DNA of 39,914 nucleotides. Origin: Anaerolineaceae bacterium (lineage in GTDB: Bacteria; Chloroflexota; Anaerolineae; Anaerolineales; Villigracilaceae). Of this stretch, positions 15,427 through 22,810 are shown piece after piece. The notes beneath the pieces are model-generated. The model ran no database searches. It saw only the letters and a program-made list of their open reading frames with translations, and was not told where the DNA came from. The translations under genes and the position numbers were made by a program. The stretch covers positions 1 through 39,914 of the forward strand of contig QZIJ01000014.1 in NCBI GenBank assembly GCA_003598975.1. Direction: 5' to 3'. The first letter of the stretch is position 1. Each line of letters starts with the position of its first letter.

Positions 15427-16436
15427 CAGTTCGATTCCTTTATTTCCTCGCGCAGAGATTCGTTCCAATGGATTCCCTCACGCATCATGAAGTACGCGCC
15501 CAAAATGGTCGGCGCGAGCCAAAGGGCAACGTGCAACACGAGGGTGTAACCGGTGGCCGCGGCTTTGTCCACGCCATAGGCTTGCAGGACGGCGATGCCC
15601 GGCGTATCGAACGTGCCAATGTAGCCCGGCGCGGAGGGAAGCGTGGTTGCCAGATTCACGATCCCATTCATCAGCATCAATGCGAAGAACGAGACGCTGA
15701 AATCGAAGGCGTGCATTACGAGCCAGTATTTGCCCGTCTCCAACAGCCAGATGACAATGGTCGTGACGAAGACCATCAGCACGTTGACGGGAGAACGAAG
15801 CGAAGCCAGGCCATCGAGAAATTTTTCCATCACACCGATGATTTTTTCGTGCAGACGTTTCGGCGTCAGGCGATTGATAAAACACAATCCGACGCGCGCC
15901 GTCACTTGCGGAAACATGGCCGCCAGCAAAAAGATTCCCAGCGCGCCGAGGAAGGCCGCCGAGCCCCAGACAGCCAGCGACTGAATATCACCAACGAAGC
16001 CCGAGTCGCTGTTGATGCGCGCCAATTCAGGCAAATTCAAAAAGACGAAAGCCAGCATCACCACACCGTCGAAAACGCGTTCCACAATCACCGTCGCGAG
16101 GGACGCAGAGACTGACACGCCTTCTTTGCGTTTCAAAATCACTGCCCGCAACACTTCGCCCGCGCGGAAAGGATAGATGTTGTTGCCCATGTAGCCGATG
16201 CAAACAATGGGAAACATTTTGCTCGTGGAAATCGGTTTGATGGGACGAAGTAAATAATGCCAGCGCCACGCCCGTGCCCACAGCCCCACGAGATAAACCG
16301 CCACACCGGGGATGATCCACCAATAATCCGCCGTTTTGACCGCGACCCAAAACGAGTCCCACTCCAGACCGCGCACGGCCCAATAGACAAAAACGAGGCT
16401 GATGACCAGCCCCAGCCAGAATTGCCATTTTTTCAT
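15426..16436 (-). CDS. Flippase-like membrane protein (lysylphosphatidylglycerol synthase TM family)
   Basis: An integral membrane protein of 336 residues with about eight hydrophobic segments. It belongs to the UPF0104/LPG-synthase transmembrane family (also AglD-like), shown by the PFRAGEVLRA motif, the VERVFDGVVML segment and the PSAPGYIGTFD loop near the C-terminus. Members move or modify polyprenyl- or glycerophospholipids, but the exact role is open. The ATG is only seven bases downstream of a TAAAAT box with no ribosome-binding site, so the message is probably leaderless. Its stop overlaps the start of the HD gene. Confidence 0.85.
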   Translation of the reverse strand: MKKWQFWLGLVISLVFVYWAVRGLEWDSFWVAVKTADYWWIIPGVAVYLVGLWARAWRWHYLLRPIKPISTSKMFPIVCIGYMGNNIYPFRAGEVLRAVILKRKEGVSVSASLATVIVERVFDGVVMLAFVFLNLPELARINSDSGFVGDIQSLAVWGSAAFLGALGIFLLAAMFPQVTARVGLCFINRLTPKRLHEKIIGVMEKFLDGLASLRSPVNVLMVFVTTIVIWLLETGKYWLVMHAFDFSVSFFALMLMNGIVNLATTLPSAPGYIGTFDTPGIAVLQAYGVDKAAATGYTLVLHVALWLAPTILGAYFMMREGIHWNESLREEIKESN

Positions 16437-16443
16437 GCGGGGG

Positions 16444-16449
16444 ATTTTA
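16444..16449 (-). promoter_or_regulatory. -10 box for a leaderless flippase-like transcript
   Basis: TAAAAT on the minus strand ends seven bases before the ATG at 16436, so the RNA would begin at or next to the start codon. No convincing -35 is seen. Confidence 0.5.
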
Positions 16450-16458
16450 TCACGGCGC

Positions 16459-16534
16459 GTAGGGACAGACCTGTGTGTCTGCCCAGGACGAACCTGTGTG
16501 TCTGTCCAGGGCGAACACGTAGGTTCGCCCCTAC
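16459..16534. repeat. Composite palindromic repeat between divergent genes
   Basis: The element starts GTAGGG and ends CCCCTAC. Between them, ACCTGTGTGTCTG-CCAGG-CGAAC-type units are repeated in tandem with small changes, and CAGAC/GTCTG arms are present. It resembles the mobile GTAGGGGCGAAC-type palindromes scattered in many bacterial intergenic regions. It separates two divergent -10 boxes. Confidence 0.65.
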
Positions 16535-16536
16535 GA

Positions 16537-16542
16537 TATAAT
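16537..16542 (+). promoter_or_regulatory. -10 box for a leaderless redoxin transcript
   Basis: A perfect TATAAT ends seven bases before ATG 16550. There is no room for a ribosome-binding site, so a leaderless message is expected. The -35 region lies within the palindromic repeat and is not consensus. Confidence 0.6.
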
Positions 16543-16549
16543 CTTTTCC

Positions 16550-17053
16550 ATGGACATTAATCGCCTCGCGCCTGACTTTGCGTTGCGCGGCCTCGATGAG
16601 CGTCTCCACCGTTTGAGCGATTACCGCGGACGAATCATCATTGTGGAATTTTGGTCGGCGGAATGCCCGCACGTTGTCCGCACGGACGCGTCCCTGCGCG
16701 CGGCGATGAGTCGTTGGGTGGATGATGTGGTCTGGTTGGCAATCGCATCGAACGCGAATGAGTCGTTGTCAGAGTTGGAAAACGCGGCTCGAGAGCGCGG
16801 CCTGCCTGCGGTCCTGATTGATGCGTCGCAAGAGGCGGTAGACGCGTTCGGAGCGCAGGTCACGCCCGAGGTGTTTGTCTTGAGCCGCGAGGGAGTTGTC
16901 TGCTATCATGGCGCGGTGGACGACGTCTCGTTTTGTCAGCGCGTGGCGACGCGTTCGTTCGTGGAGGAAGCCGTGGATGCGTTGCTGGCAGGGAAACTTC
17001 CTGCGCTGACGGAAATCCCCGCATTCGGCTGTTCCATCATCCGTGAAACCTGA
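16550..17053 (+). CDS. Redoxin/thioredoxin-fold protein with a single active-site cysteine
   Basis: A 167-residue cytoplasmic protein of the AhpC/TlpA-like redoxin superfamily. It opens with LAPDFALRGLD and the LSDYRG segment, then a strand (IIIVEFWS) leading to A38-E-C39-P-H, where classical relatives have WCxxC. The resolving cysteine of the CxxC is missing. Two other cysteines occur late (CYHGAV and FGCSII), and the terminal GCSI is typical of this subgroup. It may be a peroxidase-like or one-cysteine reductase; substrate unknown. The neighbour downstream is a cNMP-binding membrane protein, 12 bases away. Confidence 0.78.
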   Translation: MDINRLAPDFALRGLDERLHRLSDYRGRIIIVEFWSAECPHVVRTDASLRAAMSRWVDDVVWLAIASNANESLSELENAARERGLPAVLIDASQEAVDAFGAQVTPEVFVLSREGVVCYHGAVDDVSFCQRVATRSFVEEAVDALLAGKLPALTEIPAFGCSIIRET

Positions 17054-17059
17054 TAGAAT
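17054..17059 (+). promoter_or_regulatory. -10-like box before the cNMP-binding gene
   Basis: TAGAAT overlaps the stop region of the redoxin gene and ends six bases before ATG 17066. With no Shine-Dalgarno, it suggests a second, leaderless transcript start. Confidence 0.4.
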
Positions 17060-17065
17060 AAATTT

Positions 17066-18778
17066 ATGCCCACTATCCCGGAGCGCATCGCTTTTTTGAA
17101 TAAGATCCATCTGTTCAGCGGCCTGTCGGATGACGACGTGAAGGATGTGGCCGAGGCGTTGGTGATGGAACCATTCAAAAACGGGGATACGATCATCAAG
17201 CAGGGCACGCGCGGCGAGACGTTTTACATCCTTTATCATGGGTTTGTCAAAGTGGTGCGCCAGGAGGGGAAACGCGAGCAGGCGCTGGCAAACCTTGTGC
17301 CGCAGGATTTTTTCGGCGAGGAAGAATTGTTCACCAAAGGCGCGCGTTCTGCTTCGATCGTTGCCACCAGCGACGGGAGCGTTCTGGCGCTGCATCATTC
17401 CAAACTGAACGAGTTACTGAAACACGCACCAAAATTAAAGCCGAATTTTGAAGTGGTCGTTGCCACGCATCGTCTGTGGCGACGGTTGCATTTTAAGTGG
17501 GTGCGCGCGGATGAGGTGGTGTATTTTCTGGCGCGCAAACACCCCATTGTGTTGTGGCGGTCACTGATATTGCCAGCTTTTTCTCTGTTTGTTCCCGGCC
17601 TGGTCGCGGCCTGGGGATGGTTTGCAAGCGCTACCTGGATCTTCGCGCTCGCGTTTCTGTTCCTGCTTGTGATCGCTGGCTGGGTGGTTTGGGAAGTGGT
17701 GGACTGGGGAAACGATTACTATGTGGTGACGAATCAACGCGTGGTTTGGGTGGAAAAGGTGGTGGGCATCTTCGATAGTCGCCAGGAGTCGCCGTTGAGC
17801 ACCATCCTTTCCGTGGGTGTGGAAACGGACATGCTTGGCCGTATTTTGGATTACGGCCATGTGATCGTGCGTACGTTCGTGGGCAAGATTCCGTTTAATT
17901 ATGTCAGCCACCCATACCACGCTTCACGCCTTGTGGAGGAATACTGGGGCCGCACCAAGGAGCGCAACCTGAGCAGCGAGAAGGAAGCCATGAAAACTGC
18001 GCTTCGTAAACGGCTGAATCTGCCCACCCCGGATGAAACGCCAGCACAACCAGAATCGCAGAAGTTTTCCAAGATCAGGCGTCCGAGCGTGTTCAAACTT
18101 TTTCTCGCCAATCTCTTCAAGTTGCGGTTGGAGGATGGAGATACAATTACGTACCGCAAACACGGTTTCGTTCTCTGGCAGCAAATCTGGCTTCCCACAA
18201 TGATTCTGGCTGTCCTGTTCTCCTGGTGGGTGGGACGTATCATTTCTCTTCTGCTCAACCCGGACCCGCTCAACCCATTGATCGGCTGGCAGGAAGAGAA
18301 ATTTGTAGTGGATTCGCTCGTGCTGGCGATTCCCGTCCTTTCCATCCCCTTCCATTTATGGTGGCTCTATCAATACGTGGACTGGACGAACGATATCTTC
18401 ATGGTAACTCCCGACCAGATCATCGACATTGACAAGAAACCGCTGGGTACCGAGGAGCGCCGCGCCGCCACGCTGGAAAACATTCTCAGCACAGAATCGG
18501 AACGCGTGGGGCTTCTGGGAAATATTTTCAACTTCGGGACGGTCTACATCACCGTCGGCGGTTCAAAACTGGAGTTCCAGGATGTGTACGACCCCACCTC
18601 CGTTCAATCGGATATTGACCGCCGCCGCATGGCACGCGCGGCCGCCAAAGCCGCCTCGCAGGCCGCATTGGAACGCGAACGCATGGCCGAGTGGCTGGCA
18701 ACCTATCACATAAACTCGGAACAGTTCCGCCGCGAGCAGGAAGAACAAACGAACACAAATACCGAGGAGACCGAGTAA
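17066..18778 (+). CDS. Cyclic-nucleotide-binding membrane protein with two bacterial PH-like domains
   Basis: A 570-residue protein. Residues of about 10-130 are a CRP-type cyclic-nucleotide-binding domain (LFSGLSDDDVKDVAE, GDTIIKQGTRGETFYIL, FFGEEELF). A membrane hairpin (about 160-205) then leads into a YdbS/bPH2-like domain starting WGNDYYVVTNQRVVWVEK. After a charged linker, a second membrane hairpin (about 375-440) and a second bPH-like domain (WTNDIFMVTPDQIIDIDKK) repeat the pattern. The C-terminus is a charged helix rich in Ala, Arg and Glu. It has no DNA-binding or kinase domain, so the signal must be passed through the membrane part. The function is unknown; the duplicated TM-PH unit is clear from the sequence. 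Confidence 0.82.
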   Translation: MPTIPERIAFLNKIHLFSGLSDDDVKDVAEALVMEPFKNGDTIIKQGTRGETFYILYHGFVKVVRQEGKREQALANLVPQDFFGEEELFTKGARSASIVATSDGSVLALHHSKLNELLKHAPKLKPNFEVVVATHRLWRRLHFKWVRADEVVYFLARKHPIVLWRSLILPAFSLFVPGLVAAWGWFASATWIFALAFLFLLVIAGWVVWEVVDWGNDYYVVTNQRVVWVEKVVGIFDSRQESPLSTILSVGVETDMLGRILDYGHVIVRTFVGKIPFNYVSHPYHASRLVEEYWGRTKERNLSSEKEAMKTALRKRLNLPTPDETPAQPESQKFSKIRRPSVFKLFLANLFKLRLEDGDTITYRKHGFVLWQQIWLPTMILAVLFSWWVGRIISLLLNPDPLNPLIGWQEEKFVVDSLVLAIPVLSIPFHLWWLYQYVDWTNDIFMVTPDQIIDIDKKPLGTEERRAATLENILSTESERVGLLGNIFNFGTVYITVGGSKLEFQDVYDPTSVQSDIDRRRMARAAAKAASQAALERERMAEWLATYHINSEQFRREQEEQTNTNTEETE

Positions 18779-18811
18779 AATCGGCGCGCAAACCACTGCT
18801 AGAGGTATGAA

Positions 18812-19336
18812 ATGACTCTCCGCACCATCGTCACACTCCCGGACCCGGTCCTGCGCCGCAAAGCCCGGGCGGTGACCACATTTGATAAAAAATTACAGGC
18901 TGTGATAGACGACATGATCGAGACCATGCGCGACGCCCCGGGCGTCGGTCTCGCCGCGCCGCAGATCGGACTCTCCGAACGTCTCATCGTGGTGGAATAC
19001 TACGAGAACGAGGAGGCCGAAGAGGCGGAGGACGAGGCGAAGAGAAAAGTCTGGGTGATGCTCAACCCCGAAATCGTGAAGGCCTCCGAGGAAAAGGTGA
19101 TGGGTGTGGAGGGATGCCTGTCGATCCCGAATCTCGTCGGCGAGGTGGAGCGTCACGAGGCGGTGCAGGTCAAAGGTCTGAACCGACGCGGACAGCCGAT
19201 GAAGGTCAAAGCATCGGGATGGCTGGCGCGCATCTTCCAGCACGAGGTTGATCACGTCAACGGAGTCGTCTTCACGGACCGCGCGGCGCGCGTCTGGATT
19301 CCCGAAACCGAGGAAGAAAAGGAAGACCGCGTCTAG
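18812..19336 (+). CDS. def: Peptide deformylase
   Basis: Removes the formyl group from nascent polypeptides. The 174-residue product has the three family motifs: GVGLAAPQIG (44-53), E100-G-C102-L-S and Q143-H-E-V-D-H148, where C102, H144 and H148 bind the metal. An acidic insertion (about 62-78, rich in Glu and Ala) lies between motifs 1 and 2, where type I enzymes have a shorter loop. An AGAGG sequence precedes the start. The stop shares one base with the GTG of the following GNAT gene. Confidence 0.95.
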   Translation: MTLRTIVTLPDPVLRRKARAVTTFDKKLQAVIDDMIETMRDAPGVGLAAPQIGLSERLIVVEYYENEEAEEAEDEAKRKVWVMLNPEIVKASEEKVMGVEGCLSIPNLVGEVERHEAVQVKGLNRRGQPMKVKASGWLARIFQHEVDHVNGVVFTDRAARVWIPETEEEKEDRV

Positions 19337-19812
19337 TGGCCGCCATCCACCGCCTCACCGCCGCCGATCTGCCGCGCTTGCGTCAGTTCTGGGAAGAACA
19401 CTGGGATGCTGAATTTGTCGTCGCACACGGGACAGTTTTCCATCCCGAAAACGTGAGCGGCTTCATCGCGCTGGACGGCAACGAGTGGGTCGGGCTGATT
19501 ACGTACACGTTTCTGGACACCGATTGCGAGATCGTCTCGATTGACAGCCTGCGCGAAAACGAAGGCATCGGCACGGCGCTCATTGAAAAAGTTGTTGAAG
19601 AGGCAAAAGCCAACCAATGCCGCCGCGTTCACGTATCTACCACCAATGCCAATTTGCGCGCCCTCGGCTTTTATCAAAAGCGTGGATTCCGTCTTTCCGC
19701 CTTGTATCCCGATGCGGTGAACGAGGCGCGCAAACTCAAACCCGAAATTCCATTGATTGGCGAGAATGGGATTCCGTTGAGAGATGAGATCGAATTGGAA
19801 ATGTTGCTTTAA
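19336..19812 (+). CDS. GNAT-family N-acetyltransferase
   Basis: A 158-residue acetyl-CoA-dependent transferase. GTG 19336 overlaps the def stop by one base. The acetyl-CoA loop is seen in SLRENEGIGTALIEKVVEEA (R/Q-x-x-G-x-G/A type) and the late strand in NANLRALGFYQKRGF, both typical of GNAT. The position directly after peptide deformylase could suggest N-terminal protein modification (RimI-like), but the sequence does not allow a substrate call; small molecules or antibiotics are equally possible. Confidence 0.85.
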   Translation: MAAIHRLTAADLPRLRQFWEEHWDAEFVVAHGTVFHPENVSGFIALDGNEWVGLITYTFLDTDCEIVSIDSLRENEGIGTALIEKVVEEAKANQCRRVHVSTTNANLRALGFYQKRGFRLSALYPDAVNEARKLKPEIPLIGENGIPLRDEIELEMLL

Positions 19813-19882
19813 CCCTCGCCCAATCCTTTCCCATCGGGAGAGGGTGACAACGCATAAACCCAATATCCCAATTACCATTCAC
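19813..19882. repeat. Hairpin spacer before recF
   Basis: CCCTC-G-CCC pairs with GGG-A-GAGGG (19813-19845) as a terminator-like stem without a T tract. It is followed by a CCAATTACCA string that matches, inverted, the rsgA-holB spacer. It may end the def-GNAT transcript weakly. Confidence 0.45.
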
Positions 19883-19890
19883 TCATTGCT

Positions 19891-21099
19891 GTGTATTTAA
19901 AACGCCTCTCCCTCACCAACTTCCGCAATTTCACCCGCCTGGACATGGACGTTCCACGGCGGTCTGTTTTGCTTGTTGGCGACAACGCACAGGGCAAGAC
20001 CAGTGTCCTCGAAGCAATTTATTTTCTCGCGGCGCTGACCTCCTTCCAAACCAACGCGGACCGTCAGATGGTCAACTTTCTCGAAGCGCGCAACTCGCCC
20101 GCGGTGGCGCGCATCGTCGGCGAATACGTGCGCGGGACGCGGACGCACAAACTGGAAGTCCGCCTCATCCTGGACCCGGTCGGGGTCGGCAACGGGCAAC
20201 GTCTCCGCAAGGAGATTCTCCTCGATGGCGTGAAGAAGCAGGCCAGCGACGTGGTCGGCGCGCCTGGCGCGTTCAGCGCGGTGGTCTTTGTCCCGCAAAT
20301 GTCGCAGATCATTGAAGGTGGGCCAGACGAACGCCGCCGCTATCTCAACCTGGCGCTGGCGCAGGCCGTCCCCGCGTATGCGGGCGTCCTCTCCGATTAC
20401 ACCAAAGCCCTCGAACAGCGCAACGCGTTACTCAAAGCATTGGACGAACGCGGAGGAAACAGTGACCAGCTCGAAGTCTGGGATGAAACGCTGGCGCGGC
20501 TCGGTGCGCAGATCATCCAGTGGCGCATCGCGGCTGTGCAGGAGTTGGAGAAGCAGGCATCGCACGTCCACCTCGAATTGACTCACGGCGCGGAAGTTTT
20601 GCGTCTCGCGTACGAACCTGCCTATGACCCCATCCCGAAGATTGCGCTCAAACTGGACGCGCCGACCGACCGTTCGAGCATCCCATTGAAGGACATCGAA
20701 CGCGGCTTTCTGAACCGTCTGCGCGGACTCCGCTCCGAGGAGATTGCGCGCGGCGTGACGACCATCGGCCCCCACCGCGACGAGATGCGTTTCCTCGCCA
20801 ACCAGATTGACCTCGGTGATTATGGCTCGCGTGGACAGATCCGCACCACCCTGCTCTCGCTCAAACTGGCCGAGGTCGCGTGGATCCATGCGCGCACGGG
20901 TCAATGGCCTGTCATCCTGCTCGACGAGGTGATGTCCGAACTCGACCTGCACCGCCGCGCCGATTTGTTGAAACATCTAAACGAGGCTGAGCAATCATTA
21001 CTGACATCCACCGACCTGCACATGTTCACGCCTGAGTTTGTGGAAGGGGCAAAGGTTTGGCGCGTGAAAGCAGGGACGGTGCAACAGGAGAAAACATGA
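19891..21099 (+). CDS. recF: DNA replication and repair protein RecF
   Basis: An SMC-like ATPase that loads RecA with RecO/RecR at single-strand gaps. The start is GTG 19891; the product has 402 residues. The N-terminus reads MYLKRLSLTNFRNF, then Walker A GDNAQGKTS (30-38). The family motif GPHRDE lies near residue 292, and the C-terminal signature/Walker B region reads VILLDEVMSELD. All are diagnostic. In many bacteria recF lies by dnaN; here it lies between a GNAT gene and a hydrolase, with an ATGA overlap to the latter. Confidence 0.95.
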   Translation: MYLKRLSLTNFRNFTRLDMDVPRRSVLLVGDNAQGKTSVLEAIYFLAALTSFQTNADRQMVNFLEARNSPAVARIVGEYVRGTRTHKLEVRLILDPVGVGNGQRLRKEILLDGVKKQASDVVGAPGAFSAVVFVPQMSQIIEGGPDERRRYLNLALAQAVPAYAGVLSDYTKALEQRNALLKALDERGGNSDQLEVWDETLARLGAQIIQWRIAAVQELEKQASHVHLELTHGAEVLRLAYEPAYDPIPKIALKLDAPTDRSSIPLKDIERGFLNRLRGLRSEEIARGVTTIGPHRDEMRFLANQIDLGDYGSRGQIRTTLLSLKLAEVAWIHARTGQWPVILLDEVMSELDLHRRADLLKHLNEAEQSLLTSTDLHMFTPEFVEGAKVWRVKAGTVQQEKT

Positions 21100-22151
21100 A
21101 CTTTCTTCAATATTGGCCGATCATCGAAGCCATTATCATTCTGGCTGTCTTTGGCGGCGCCATCTTTTGGATGTGGAAGCAGATGAGAACCCGTGCCAAA
21201 AATCCGCCGCCGCGGCCAACTACATTTTGGGGACGGTTTCGCTATAGCGCAGTCTATGTTCTTCGCCTGGTTGGATTTGCGCTGGGGCTTTTGCTGGCGC
21301 TCATTGTGGTCATCACGCTCGAACGGAGTTTGTACTCGATCAACGCGGATTCCAAGCCCGCGCCGAGCGAAGTAAACATCCCGCCCGAGTTGGGATTCGA
21401 GGTGGAGGAAGTCACATTCGAAAGCGAAGATGGGCTGACTATGGCGGGCTGGTACGCCCCCCCGCAGAATGGCGTGACCGTCATCCTCCTGCATGGATAC
21501 GGCGGCAACCGAACGGCAATGCTCTGGCACGCGAGACAACTTGTCCCTGCTGGCTATGGCGTTTTGATGTACGATGAACGCGCTTCGGGCGAAAGCGAGG
21601 GGACGCATCGCTCCTTCGGTTGGGAGGATGCGCGCGACGTTTGGGGGGCGATCCGCTTCATCGAGGCGCGGTCCGACAACAGTCAGGGAAGAATCGGGAT
21701 GGCGGGCTGCTCCATCGGCGGACAAATATCCCTGCAGAGCGCGGCCTATTATCCAGAAATTGGTGCGGTCTGGTCGGAGGGAGCGGGCGGCGTCCGTGCG
21801 CAAGACCTCCCCATTTCATCCAATCCCCTTCTTTTCGTGATCACGATGGCGAATTATCCACTGGATTGGATGTTCTCGCTGAAACTGGGCGTGGACGCTC
21901 CGACGCCGCTCATTGACATCATTGGAAACATCGCCCCGCGTCCGATCATGCTGGTGGGGGGCGGACTGCCGCGCCCGATCATCGGGAGCGAGGAGGCCAT
22001 GCAAAGCCGTCTTTTGCAATATGCGGGGGATAACGCCAACATGTGGATCATCCCCGATGCGGGTCACTGCGGTGGACGGAAGACAAGACCCGAGGAATAT
22101 GCGGCGAAGATGCTCGCGTTCTTCGATGCCGCGTTTGGAATTACACGATAA
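21096..22151 (+). CDS. Membrane-anchored alpha/beta hydrolase
   Basis: A 351-residue protein. ATG 21096 overlaps the recF stop (ATGA), and the longer frame overlapping recF is not needed. Two N-terminal hydrophobic segments (about 8-28 and 55-76) anchor it, with the catalytic part after residue 100. The oxyanion region reads HGYGGNRTAM (133-142), the nucleophile is S206 in GCSIGG, and the catalytic histidine is in DAGHCGG near the C-terminus. It resembles the DUF1749/YqkD-like hydrolases, with the AGWY strand ahead of the core. The substrate is unknown. The catalytic domain lies outside or inside depending on the topology of the two spans; a two-span hairpin would leave it cytoplasmic. Confidence 0.85.
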   Translation: MNFLQYWPIIEAIIILAVFGGAIFWMWKQMRTRAKNPPPRPTTFWGRFRYSAVYVLRLVGFALGLLLALIVVITLERSLYSINADSKPAPSEVNIPPELGFEVEEVTFESEDGLTMAGWYAPPQNGVTVILLHGYGGNRTAMLWHARQLVPAGYGVLMYDERASGESEGTHRSFGWEDARDVWGAIRFIEARSDNSQGRIGMAGCSIGGQISLQSAAYYPEIGAVWSEGAGGVRAQDLPISSNPLLFVITMANYPLDWMFSLKLGVDAPTPLIDIIGNIAPRPIMLVGGGLPRPIIGSEEAMQSRLLQYAGDNANMWIIPDAGHCGGRKTRPEEYAAKMLAFFDAAFGITR

Positions 22152-22154
22152 TTC

Positions 22155-22277
22155 GCCATTGCGAGCCGCCGATGGTCGAGTAGCATTTGTTGCGTATCGA
22201 GACCGAGGCGGCGAAGCAATCCCATTCACGACGGGAGATTGCTTCAGTCGAAAGAACGCCGACCTCGCAATGACGGA
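22155..22277. repeat. CATTGCGAG-type palindromic repeat
   Basis: CATTGCGAG (22157-22165) and CTCGCAATG (22264-22272) are perfect inverted ends. Inside, GAAGCAATC (22213-22221) and GATTGCTTC (22237-22245) form a second inverted pair. I recognise this as the widespread TCATTGCGAG...GAAGCAATC non-coding element found between genes in many bacteria. It fills the whole hydrolase-cupin spacer. Confidence 0.8.
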
Positions 22278-22294
22278 ATGAAAAGGAGAGCATC

Positions 22295-22657
22295 ATGCCT
22301 GTCAAACACGCTGAAGATGTTGAAAAGAAAAATGTGGCCGCTGGAAAAGACACCACCATTCAGGTGTTGATCTCCGCGCAGGAAGGCCCCAACTTTGCCC
22401 TGCGGAAATTTTCCATGCAGGCCGGTGGCGGGATGCCGCGTCACACCAACACGGTGGAGCATGAGCAATACGTTTTGCGCGGACATGCGCGTATCGGTAT
22501 CGGCGAGGAAGATTACGAAGTCCACGCGGGTGACGTAGTCTTTATCCCCGAAGGCGTCATCCATTATTACGAAAACATCGGCGAAGAACCGTTCGAATTT
22601 TTGTGCATCATCCCCAACAAACCCGATGAGATCAAGATCGTGGGGGAGGGATGTTAG
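22295..22657 (+). CDS. Single-domain cupin protein
   Basis: A 120-residue protein with one cupin_2 barrel. Motif 1 is GGGMPRHTNTVEHEQYVLRG (H50, H56 as candidate metal ligands). Motif 2 is GDVVFIPEGVIHYYEN (G79, P85, G87, H90, N94). Both match the cupin consensus with an intact metal site. AAGGAG lies before the ATG. Stand-alone cupins act as dioxygenases, isomerases or small-ligand sensors; nothing here picks one. It is followed by a strong terminator, so it is the end of the unit. Confidence 0.88.
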   Translation: MPVKHAEDVEKKNVAAGKDTTIQVLISAQEGPNFALRKFSMQAGGGMPRHTNTVEHEQYVLRGHARIGIGEEDYEVHAGDVVFIPEGVIHYYENIGEEPFEFLCIIPNKPDEIKIVGEGC

Positions 22658-22680
22658 TGGGCTGTCGGGGCTAAACAAAA

Positions 22681-22706
22681 AGGCGGCTGTTACGCCGCCT
22701 CTTTTG
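22681..22706 (+). terminator. Terminator after the cupin gene
   Basis: AGGCGGC/GCCGCCT stem with a short loop, followed by CTTTTG. Confidence 0.8.
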
Positions 22707-22810
22707 TCATTCCTTCGCAAAATTCATGTCTCGCGGCATCTCATCATACGTTCTGCCCTCCGAATATCCCCTCACTCGAATTTCTGATCCTAAAAATTTA
22801 GAAAGTAGCC

